DNA of 64,000 bases from an uncultured Helicobacter sp. (GTDB lineage: Bacteria; Campylobacterota; Campylobacteria; Campylobacterales; Helicobacteraceae): positions 62,001 through 126,000 of the forward strand of contig CASFYB010000007.1 of assembly GCA_949298825.1 (NCBI GenBank), given 5' to 3'. The notes beneath the pieces are model-generated. The model was given only the letters and a program-made list of their open reading frames with translations. It did not search any database and was not told the origin of the DNA. A program made the position numbers and the translations under genes. Every line of letters starts with the position of its first letter. The stretch's first letter is position 1. Positions 57,334 to 64,000 of the stretch are shown here, one piece after another.

Positions 57334-58019
57334 ATTTTTTTGATACTGAGTTTCTAGCCCCACTATTTTTAAGCTTGAAGCTAGCAAGCATTACTACAAT
57401 CATCCTATTTCCTATCGGGATCTTACTGGGTTATCTACTAGCCTTTTGGGATAAATGGTGGATCAAAATCTTAGAAACCCTTATCTGGCTACCCCTAATA
57501 TTGCCTCCAAGCGTTCTTGGATTCTACCTCTTGCTTACCTTTTCTCCAAACTATGCTTTTGGAAGTTTTTTAGAAAATACACTAGGTATTAAGCTTGCCT
57601 TTAGCTTTTGGGGGATTGTTATAGGCAGCATCATCTTTTCTCTACCCTTTATGGTAAATCCGATTAAAAGCGCGCTAATCTCTCTGCCAAAAAATCTAAA
57701 AGAAGCCAGCTATACACTGGGCAAAACTCCATTGCAAACACTTTTTCTTGTCCTTTTGCCAAATATTATCCCAAGCCTCCTTCTAGCCTGTATTACAACC
57801 TTTGCACATACGATCGGAGAGTTTGGTGTTGTTTTGATGCTAGGAGGCGATATAGAAGGGGTAAGTCGCACAGCAAGCATTGCTATCTATACTCAAACTG
57901 AACTTTTAAACTATATGCAGGCAAACTACTATGCACTTATTTTAACCATCACAAGCTTTTGTCTTCTTTTTGCAGTTATCCTGCTTTCCTCTAAATTTGG
58001 CAAAAGGAGCATCCTATGA
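57330..58019 (+). CDS. modB: Molybdate ABC transporter permease
   Basis: 229 residues, about five or six membrane segments, with the EAA loop KEASYTLGKTPLQTLFLVL and FAHTIGEFGVVLMLGGD typical of ModB/CysT permeases. Overlaps modC by 4 nt. Confidence 0.95.
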   Translation: MNFFDTEFLAPLFLSLKLASITTIILFPIGILLGYLLAFWDKWWIKILETLIWLPLILPPSVLGFYLLLTFSPNYAFGSFLENTLGIKLAFSFWGIVIGSIIFSLPFMVNPIKSALISLPKNLKEASYTLGKTPLQTLFLVLLPNIIPSLLLACITTFAHTIGEFGVVLMLGGDIEGVSRTASIAIYTQTELLNYMQANYYALILTITSFCLLFAVILLSSKFGKRSIL

Positions 58020-58885
58020 TCACCCTAAAATGCCAAAAATATCTCCATGGGAAAAATGGCGGCTTTAATCTGGATATTAATACAAGCTTTGAAGCGGGTA
58101 AAATACACGCCATATTTGGGGAATCTGGTAGCGGCAAAACTAGTATTTTAAAAATGCTAGCTGGGATTTTAAGGCCTGATTGTGGTGAGATAGAAGTAAA
58201 TGGTCAGTATTTTTTTGATTCCCAAAAAGGTATCAATCTAGATATTTGGAAGCGCGAGATTGGTTTTGTCTTCCAAGATAATGCGCTATTTCCTCATCTA
58301 AATGTCCTTAAAAATATCACCTTTGCAAACAAAGTAGAAACCCAGATGCTAGAAGAGATCATCCATATATTAGAGCTCAAATCCCTTTTAAAACACAGAA
58401 TTGATAAACTCTCTGGAGGGCAAGCCCAAAGGGTGGCTCTTGCTCGCGCACTTTGCTTCAAGCCCAAGATATTGCTTTTAGATGAGCCATTTTCTGGACT
58501 TGATATAGAAGGCAAGCAAAGACTGCAAACTAAGCTTAAAAATATATTATCTTATTTTAATCTTACAGTTTTTCTAATTTCACACGATATTAATGATATG
58601 CTTTTTTTGTGTGATATGATTCACCATTTGAAAGACAATAAGCTTAGCTCTAGCAGGTCTTGGGATTTTTTTCATAATAAAAATACTTACCTAATGGCTA
58701 AAATCTTAAGTATTTCTCAGGATAGTATCAACTCAAATAGTATAAATCTGGTTGTACTTGTGCAGAATCTCACCCTAAATATCTATTTAGATAATATGCC
58801 AAAAGGCCTTAAAATAGGGGATTTTATAAGATTGGAAAATGGTTTCTCTCTTAAATTTGATAATAGAATCAAAAAAGTGGAATAG
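58016..58885 (+). CDS. modC: Molybdate ABC transporter ATP-binding protein
   Basis: 289 residues: Walker A GESGSGKT (35-42), Q-loop FVFQDNALFPHL, signature LSGGQAQRVALARAL, Walker B ILLLDEPFSGLD, H-loop ISHDIND. A short C-terminal beta-part (NIYLDNMPKGLKIGDFIRLE) could be a reduced TOBE domain. Its stop lies inside a candidate sigma54 promoter. Confidence 0.94.
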   Translation: MITLKCQKYLHGKNGGFNLDINTSFEAGKIHAIFGESGSGKTSILKMLAGILRPDCGEIEVNGQYFFDSQKGINLDIWKREIGFVFQDNALFPHLNVLKNITFANKVETQMLEEIIHILELKSLLKHRIDKLSGGQAQRVALARALCFKPKILLLDEPFSGLDIEGKQRLQTKLKNILSYFNLTVFLISHDINDMLFLCDMIHHLKDNKLSSSRSWDFFHNKNTYLMAKILSISQDSINSNSINLVVLVQNLTLNIYLDNMPKGLKIGDFIRLENGFSLKFDNRIKKVE

Positions 58886-58894
58886 TTGTTGCTT
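58878..58894 (+). promoter_or_regulatory. Candidate sigma54 (RpoN) -24/-12 promoter before the flgP-like gene
   Basis: TGGAATAGTTGTTGCTT matches the sigma54 pattern TGGCAC-N5-TTGC with the invariant GG and GC exactly 12 bp apart. It lies 36 bp before the ATG at 58930 and overlaps the modC stop codon. Sigma54 drives mid-class flagellar genes in Helicobacter, which suits the gene downstream. Confidence 0.6.
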
Positions 58895-58929
58895 TTACCA
58901 TGGTACATATTTTTTCTAAAGGATTTTTT

Positions 58930-59610
58930 ATGAAAACTACAACAAGAAGGTTCTTACTTGGTTCTTTAATGATTAGTGGCTCTCTAGCTCTTAGTGGATG
59001 TGGTAACTTTGGTGCAATGGGTGGAGATGATACAAGTCTTGTTCCACCTTCAGCTGTTTATCAGCCTGGTTCTGTGCAGTCTCCTGCTTATCCTCCAGTA
59101 GGTTTTAACAACCCTAATTTAGTAGCTGGAAATGGTCTTCCTGCTCTACCTGGAGATTCACCTCTACCAGATACAAGATTTGATGCTCCTCCTGCTGGAG
59201 ATGCACCTTCAGCAGATGTAGCACCTGGCGGTACAGCTAGTGAAGTAGGAATCCAAAATAGCCCTATCTTAACACCAAACAACATCATTGAGCTAAGCGC
59301 AGTAGGTATGGGCGTGGCTCCAGAAGCTACTATCTCTCCATCTCAAGCACTTGCTCTAGCTAAACGTGCTGCTATCGTAGATGCTTATCGTCAATTAGGC
59401 GAGAAAATGTATGGTATCCGCGTCAATGCACAAGATACTGTAAGAGATATGATTTTACAAAACTCTACAGTGAAAACTAAAGTTCAAGCATTAATTAGAA
59501 ATGCTGAGATTACAGAAACTGTATATAAAGATGGTTTATGTCAAGTAAGCATGGAGCTAAAACTAGATGGCCGTGTATGGTATCGCGCTCTTAGCGGAGA
59601 TAGAGGCTAA
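58930..59610 (+). CDS. flgP: LPP20/FlgP-like outer-membrane lipoprotein
   Basis: 226 residues: lipobox LALSGC with C24, a Pro/Ala-rich linker (about 35-110, e.g. SAVYQPGSVQSPAYPPVGF), then an LPP20-like domain (ATISPSQALALAKRAAIVDA, YRQLGEKMYGIRVNAQDTV, ELKLDGRVWYRAL). In Campylobacter FlgP forms the basal disk around the flagellar motor. The start at 58930 follows AAAGGATTTTTT. The linker makes it longer than Campylobacter FlgP. The assignment is by domain and context. Confidence 0.75.
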   Translation: MKTTTRRFLLGSLMISGSLALSGCGNFGAMGGDDTSLVPPSAVYQPGSVQSPAYPPVGFNNPNLVAGNGLPALPGDSPLPDTRFDAPPAGDAPSADVAPGGTASEVGIQNSPILTPNNIIELSAVGMGVAPEATISPSQALALAKRAAIVDAYRQLGEKMYGIRVNAQDTVRDMILQNSTVKTKVQALIRNAEITETVYKDGLCQVSMELKLDGRVWYRALSGDRG

Positions 59611-59620
59611 GGTTTAGTCA

Positions 59621-60229
59621 ATGTTTTCATCCAACCTTCTTTCTAAAGCCCTAGTCATCCTAATGACTGGGGTTTTGGCATTTTTACTTTCTGCTTGCTA
59701 TGGGGCTAATCGTCTCTTTTCTGGGCAGCCTATACGTCCTATACCTCAAGCAAAACAGGATCAGCCATCCTCGCCACCAGACTTTAAGATTCTCACTATT
59801 AAAAGTCCAATTTTTACCTATTATGATTATGCGCTTATCCGCACTCAAGATAATGCACTAGTTATTGAGCTTTTTAAACTAGGAAATAACATTGGCAATA
59901 TTACAATTGGGAAAGATAAAATCTGCTTTATGAATGACTGCGCGCCTAAGTGGCCTGCTGCAAAAAAATTCTTTGGCAAGGTAGCCTATAGAGATATGTT
60001 TGATGATATTATCATGGGACGTGATATCTTTAGAGGCAAAGGGAAGATGATAGGGGCAGACAATGCCACGATACAACGCTTCCAAGAAGGTGGAGAAATA
60101 CTCTTTTATGAGCGAAAAGAAGGGCATATTCTCTTTCGCAATCTAAGTAATGGCTTTGTTCTGGCTATAGATGACTATGTAGATCCAGCCAAGCAATATG
60201 ACATCATAGATGATGATGACGCTTTTTGA
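59621..60229 (+). CDS. Second lipoprotein after flgP (positional FlgQ counterpart)
   Basis: 202 residues: lipobox FLLSAC with C26, a short Pro-rich linker, then a compact domain (ILTIKSPIFTYYDYALIRTQ, ICFMNDCAPKWPAAKKFFG) that could carry one disulfide. Ends in an acidic run (DIIDDDDAF). A similar lipoprotein pair occurs near coaBC in H. pylori (around HP0837-HP0841), and flgP-flgQ is a pair in Campylobacter, so a motor role is inferred. It overlaps coaBC by 20 nt. Confidence 0.7.
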   Translation: MFSSNLLSKALVILMTGVLAFLLSACYGANRLFSGQPIRPIPQAKQDQPSSPPDFKILTIKSPIFTYYDYALIRTQDNALVIELFKLGNNIGNITIGKDKICFMNDCAPKWPAAKKFFGKVAYRDMFDDIIMGRDIFRGKGKMIGADNATIQRFQEGGEILFYERKEGHILFRNLSNGFVLAIDDYVDPAKQYDIIDDDDAF

Positions 60230-61460
60230 TAAACCCGATTTATTAAAAAATCGCAGAATCCTTCTTGCTGTTAGCGCATCCATCTCTGCTTACAAGGCAT
60301 TAGATCTCATCTCTAGCCTAAAAAAACTAGGCGCAAAAGTACGCGTAGTCATGAGTGAGGAGAGCAAAAAATTTATCACTCCTCTAAGCTTTGAAGCACT
60401 AACTCACTCTCCTGTTTTACATGCTGATAGCGAATCTTGGAGTGGTGATATTACAAATCCTGATAGCAAGGATATTTCCTGCAACCACATCTCTTATGCC
60501 AAATGGGCAGAACTGCTTATCATCATACCCGCTTCTGCAAATACGATTGCTAAAATTGCTCATGGCATCGCAGATAATGTCTTATTATCTACCATCCTAG
60601 CTTGCAATGCAAAAAAACTACTAGCTCCTGCCATGAACACTCAAATGCTCCAAAATCTAGCCACTCAAGATAATATCAATATACTAAAAAATAGAGGCTT
60701 TGAAATCATCCCCACAAGAAGTGCGCTTCTAGCATGTGATACCTATGGGGATGGCGCGCTAAGTGAGATTGACCAGGTTATCTTTAAGAGTGCTAGAGCG
60801 CTTTTAATAGATCAATCCTGGGAGGATAAAAATATATTTATTAGCGGTGGAGGCAGCGTAGAATCAATTGATTCTATTCGCTATATAAGCAATCATTCTA
60901 GCGGACTTATGGCAAGTGCATTGGCCATAGCCCTATATCTTAAGGGGGCTGAAGTTAGCTTTATTAGCTCCAGCTTCCCTACTACTCTTCCAGATGATGT
61001 AAAAAAGATCTCTGTAAAAAGCTCTAAAGACTACCTCCATGCCCTAGAAGATGAGATCAAAAAGATCACATCCCCCTCCTATCTCTTTATGGCTGCAGCG
61101 ATTGCTGATTTCATCCCTAATAACCCCATAAATGGCAAGATCAAAAAAACTAGCAAAGAAAAGCTAGAACTTGTTTGTGATAAAAATATTGATATCCTCA
61201 CACTTATTAATCATCCAAAACTTAAGAAAATTGGCTTTAAGGCTGAGTTTGATTCTCAAAATTCCATTGCCAATGCTACCTATATGCTTGAACAAAAAAA
61301 ATGTGAGGCTGTGTGTCTTAATACCCTAAGTAAACACAATGCTTTTGGCTCTAAACAAAATACCATGGTCCTTATCTCAAAAAATAAGCAAGTAGAACTC
61401 CCGCTAGCCAATAAGCTAGAAATAGCCCTTCAAATTACCAATTTTATAGCAGAGCTATGA
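60210..61460 (+). CDS. coaBC: Bifunctional phosphopantothenoylcysteine decarboxylase/synthetase
   Basis: Steps two and three of coenzyme A synthesis. 416 residues: N-terminal CoaC flavoprotein (ILLAVSASISAYKALDLI, the histidine in SCNHISYAKWAELLII, APAMNTQM) and C-terminal CoaB (FISGGGSVESIDSIRYISNH, FMAAAIADFIP, IGFKAEF). Full length. Confidence 0.95.
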   Translation: MMMTLFDKPDLLKNRRILLAVSASISAYKALDLISSLKKLGAKVRVVMSEESKKFITPLSFEALTHSPVLHADSESWSGDITNPDSKDISCNHISYAKWAELLIIIPASANTIAKIAHGIADNVLLSTILACNAKKLLAPAMNTQMLQNLATQDNINILKNRGFEIIPTRSALLACDTYGDGALSEIDQVIFKSARALLIDQSWEDKNIFISGGGSVESIDSIRYISNHSSGLMASALAIALYLKGAEVSFISSSFPTTLPDDVKKISVKSSKDYLHALEDEIKKITSPSYLFMAAAIADFIPNNPINGKIKKTSKEKLELVCDKNIDILTLINHPKLKKIGFKAEFDSQNSIANATYMLEQKKCEAVCLNTLSKHNAFGSKQNTMVLISKNKQVELPLANKLEIALQITNFIAEL

Positions 61461-62197
61461 TCTCAAAAGTCGCCTCATTAAGTCAAAATATCACAAAAAT
61501 TGCCCAAAATAAGGAATTTAACAACACTCTTCCTGTGCTTCTAAAAATCCTAAGCAAAGAAGGTGGAGATCTCTACTCTATTAAGATTGGGAATCTTACC
61601 CAGCAAACCAAAAGCCTCAAAGAACTTCAAATTGGCACACGTTACTTTGCTAATATTTCTAAAAGCTCTGTAGGCACCACTCTTATTTCTAATCTCACCC
61701 CCTACCCAGAACGTCTTAGCAATCTCATATCTTCACCCTTGCGATTTAAACATAATGAGCTAAAAGCCCTACTTGAAAGTAAGGATTTTGGCAAAGATTA
61801 TAAAGATTTTCTTACCCAGCAATTTGTGCAAGCTAATAATAAAAATGATTTTTTCTTTTATGGCAATATGCTTTTAGCGCTACAAAAAAATATCTATAAT
61901 TTTATAGTTGATGAAAATGGGCGGAATAAAATCCTGCAAATTAAAGCAAAAAACACTTCTTCTCATCTTGAGTTTTACGCCCTATTTCCAGCCCTTGGGA
62001 ATATCTCTGGGATGGTTTATTATGACAAAGATGCTCAAATGGGGCTAAATTTAAATACACATTTTAAAAGTGTAAAAAGTCTACTTGAGAGGAATCTAGA
62101 TTCCCTACATGGCTTTAAACAAATAAATATCTCTGTACAAGAAAACATCCCTCCGCTTTTCACCCTTGAAGATCATCTATTAAATATCACGGGTTAG
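61457..62197 (+). CDS. Hypothetical protein with a FliK-like C-terminal region
   Basis: 246 residues, no signal peptide. Not firmly recognised. The C-terminal part (HLEFYALFPALGNISGMVYY, LNTHFKSVKSLLERNLDSLH) has the LG-v-v-y...F...S...LL...L rhythm of the FliK/flagellar hook-length control C-terminal domain. If so it would be a flagellar export-related factor; this is an inference. It overlaps coaBC by 4 nt and converges on prmC with an 11-nt overlap. Confidence 0.6.
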   Translation: MISKVASLSQNITKIAQNKEFNNTLPVLLKILSKEGGDLYSIKIGNLTQQTKSLKELQIGTRYFANISKSSVGTTLISNLTPYPERLSNLISSPLRFKHNELKALLESKDFGKDYKDFLTQQFVQANNKNDFFFYGNMLLALQKNIYNFIVDENGRNKILQIKAKNTSSHLEFYALFPALGNISGMVYYDKDAQMGLNLNTHFKSVKSLLERNLDSLHGFKQINISVQENIPPLFTLEDHLLNITG

Positions 62198-63038
62198 CCA
62201 CATAGCAAGCCACAAACCCTCTATCAAGCCTTGCATAATCACGATAAAACTCTGGCTTATAGCTAAAATGCTCTAGCTTTTTTTGCATACTTTGGCGTTG
62301 GTCACACCCCATCTCACAAGCCAAAATCTTAATCTCCCTCTCTGCGCTAAGTGCTATAATCTCGCTTAAAATCTCATCTCCCACTTCCCCGCCAAAAAGA
62401 GCAATATGAGGTTCTGATAGCACATCCAAATCAAGCTCTTCTCCTCTGGCAATATAAGGTGGATTAGAGATCAATAAATCAAACTCCTCTTTTATGCCAT
62501 CTAAAAGTGATGTATGCCTAAGGCTAATGCGTTTTTTTAAATCAGAATCTATAGTGCTAAAACGCTCTAAATTTACACTTGCTACCTCTAGGGCATCCTT
62601 TGAAATATCAGTTGCGACAATCTGCAAATGCGGGTATTTAAGCGCAAGAGTAATAGACAAAACTCCACTCCCAACACCAATCTCAGCAACCCTTGCTACA
62701 TTATATTCCCTAATATAGAAATCTAGATTATCAATCAAAAGCTCACTTTCAGGTCTAGGGATGAGCACAGAAGAATCAACATAAAAATCTCTAGAATAAA
62801 AACTAGCTGACTGGATCAAATAAGCAATAGGGATATGAGAAATGCGCTTTGAAATAAGCTCTTGAAAATCCTTAAACTGATCTTCTTCTACTTGCTTTTC
62901 TCCCCATGTATGCAACCACTGACGTGTCACACCCATCACATGAGCCAACAAAATCTCTGATTCTAATCCGACTCTTAAGGTTTTATTTGAGGCGATTAGC
63001 TCACGCTTGGCCCACATCAAGGCTTGAGCAACGGTCAT
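62187..63038 (-). CDS. prmC: Release factor glutamine methyltransferase
   Basis: Methylates the GGQ glutamine of RF1 and RF2. 283 residues: N-terminal helical domain, SAM motif VAEIGVGSGVLSITLAL and the catalytic NPPYIARGEEL. Overlaps the peptidase gene by 4 nt (ATGA). Confidence 0.94.
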   Translation of the reverse strand: MTVAQALMWAKRELIASNKTLRVGLESEILLAHVMGVTRQWLHTWGEKQVEEDQFKDFQELISKRISHIPIAYLIQSASFYSRDFYVDSSVLIPRPESELLIDNLDFYIREYNVARVAEIGVGSGVLSITLALKYPHLQIVATDISKDALEVASVNLERFSTIDSDLKKRISLRHTSLLDGIKEEFDLLISNPPYIARGEELDLDVLSEPHIALFGGEVGDEILSEIIALSAEREIKILACEMGCDQRQSMQKKLEHFSYKPEFYRDYARLDRGFVACYVANP

Positions 63039-64000
63039 ATATCATACTCCAATGCCCTCAATCTATCCAAAAGTGGTGGATGGGTATAGTGAAATGCTAC
63101 ATAAAGGCCATGAGAATAAGGGAAGGATTTATTCTCATTAACAATACGAATAAGCGCATTGGCCAAAGTAGTCTTTGAGCTTAATGAAGCACCAAACTCA
63201 TCAGCCCTATACTCTGCTTTTCTTAAGAAAATACCCAAAATAGGCATGATCCAGAAAAACACAATTGGACTCCAAAGAACGACACATGCAAGCACTCCGC
63301 CCTCACAAGCAATACCAAATGCTTCTAAAAGCCACTTACAAGCCACACCAGCCAAGAAAAAGATCAAAAATAGCACGACTGTATTTAAGACCATATTTCT
63401 TAAGATATCGTGATTTTTAAAATGCCCAAGCTCATGTCCTAATACAGCTAAAAGTCCATCCGTGCTAATATTTTTTAAAAGCGTGTCAAATAAAATAACT
63501 CGCTTGCTTTTAGACAGTCCGCCAAAATAAGCATTTAAACGCCCATCGCGCTTGCTAGCATCCATCACAAACACGCCATTACTCTTAAAACCAACAGAAT
63601 CTAAAAGCCCCTCAACACGCTGCTTTAAGTTCTCATCTTCTAATGGGGTAAAACGGTTAAAAATAGGTGCTAGGATAGTTGGATAAATCGCATTAAGCAC
63701 AATGCCTAAGACCCAAACAAATAAAAATGCCCATAGCCACCATAAGCTAGTATGCTCAATAAATGCGATCACACCTCCAGCGACAATCCCTCCAAACAAT
63801 ATAGCAAGCACTAAGCTTTTTATACAATCAAGCACAAAAAGCCCTAAGGTAGTTTTGCTAAAGCCAAAACGCTTATCTAGAATCATCTCTGTATAAAAAC
63901 CTAATGGCAAGGATATTAAAATGTGGATTATCAAAAATCCTAGAAAAAATCCTAGATTCTGCCAAAATGAAGAAAGACTAGTAGATGTCCAAAAAGACTC
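63035..64000 (-). CDS. M48 family zinc metallopeptidase (Ste24/HtpX-like), 5' end outside window
   Basis: Membrane-embedded zinc protease, family M48. The frame is open to the window edge, giving 321 residues here, so the N-terminus is missing. Seen: several membrane segments, the zinc site VLGHELGHFKNHD and the third-ligand region KAEYRADEFGASL. The C-terminus HYTHPPLLDRLRALE is typical of CAAX-protease-like M48 members. Substrate unknown; family members take part in membrane protein quality control. Confidence 0.92.
   Translation of the reverse strand, partial: ESFWTSTSLSSFWQNLGFFLGFLIIHILISLPLGFYTEMILDKRFGFSKTTLGLFVLDCIKSLVLAILFGGIVAGGVIAFIEHTSLWWLWAFLFVWVLGIVLNAIYPTILAPIFNRFTPLEDENLKQRVEGLLDSVGFKSNGVFVMDASKRDGRLNAYFGGLSKSKRVILFDTLLKNISTDGLLAVLGHELGHFKNHDILRNMVLNTVVLFLIFFLAGVACKWLLEAFGIACEGGVLACVVLWSPIVFFWIMPILGIFLRKAEYRADEFGASLSSKTTLANALIRIVNENKSFPYSHGLYVAFHYTHPPLLDRLRALEYDI

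Noticed and set aside
1-64000. rRNA, tRNA, insertion sequences, prophage or a defence island
   Set aside because: No cloverleaf-like or rRNA-like sequence, transposase, integrase, restriction or Cas gene was recognised.

Overview
The window is an AT-rich, densely packed bacterial chromosome segment that reads as a Helicobacter (Campylobacterota). The evidence is gene content and order: many blocks match, from memory, the Helicobacter pylori order (speA; the Nif3/HP0958-like/waaA/rluA/lgt block; rpsO-flhA-DHH; mrdA-engB-lptA-lptC-kdsC; rlpA-mltD-tatD-ribE-flhX; serS-pflB-uvrD-flgA-ubiX-coaD-tmk-comFC; modABC; flgP-like-coaBC; prmC-M48 peptidase). Homopolymeric G/C tracts, extended -10 promoters (TGnTATAAT) and an ABO-type glycosyltransferase also fit. 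The species cannot be fixed from the sequence; family GT6 enzymes are known in a few animal helicobacters such as H. mustelae.

Layout: metK (partial, minus) faces a large autotransporter gene that is broken twice: a G9 tract near the start codon and a 31-bp tandem duplication near the 3' end. After a gene-poor 350 bp come speA, trmA-like, a cysteine desulfidase-like gene, Nif3, the zinc-ribbon/coiled-coil flagellar factor, waaA, rluA-like, a small STAS-like protein and lgt. Two LPS-type glycosyltransferases follow, one with an in-frame G11 tract. Next are rpsO (minus), flhA, a DHH phosphoesterase and a small unknown. From 20.98 to 34.71 kb lies one minus-strand ribosomal run (S10-spc-alpha merged, 27 genes, no rpmD) with secY, map, infA and rpoA. 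A minus-strand envelope block then runs back from tatD through mltD, rlpA, a TSUP transporter, kdsC, lptC, lptA, engB, a GNAT enzyme and an MreD-like protein to mrdA. ribE and flhX diverge from it; a Sel1 protein and glyQ lie on minus. The plus operon serS-pflB-uvrD-flgA-ubiX-coaD-tmk-comFC is followed by GT6, yceI, modABC, a flgP-like lipoprotein gene with a candidate sigma54 promoter, a second lipoprotein gene, coaBC and a FliK-like protein. The window ends in prmC and a 5'-truncated M48 peptidase gene on minus.

Two themes run through it. The first is the flagellar machine: flhA, flhX, flgA, pflB, flgP-like and its partner, the HP0958-like factor and possibly a FliK-like protein. The second is a variable surface: a switchable autotransporter, a switchable GT2, a GT90 and a GT6, beside the conserved LPS and peptidoglycan genes (waaA, kdsC, lptA, lptC, lgt, mrdA, rlpA, mltD). 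No rRNA, tRNA, CRISPR array, insertion sequence or prophage was seen.
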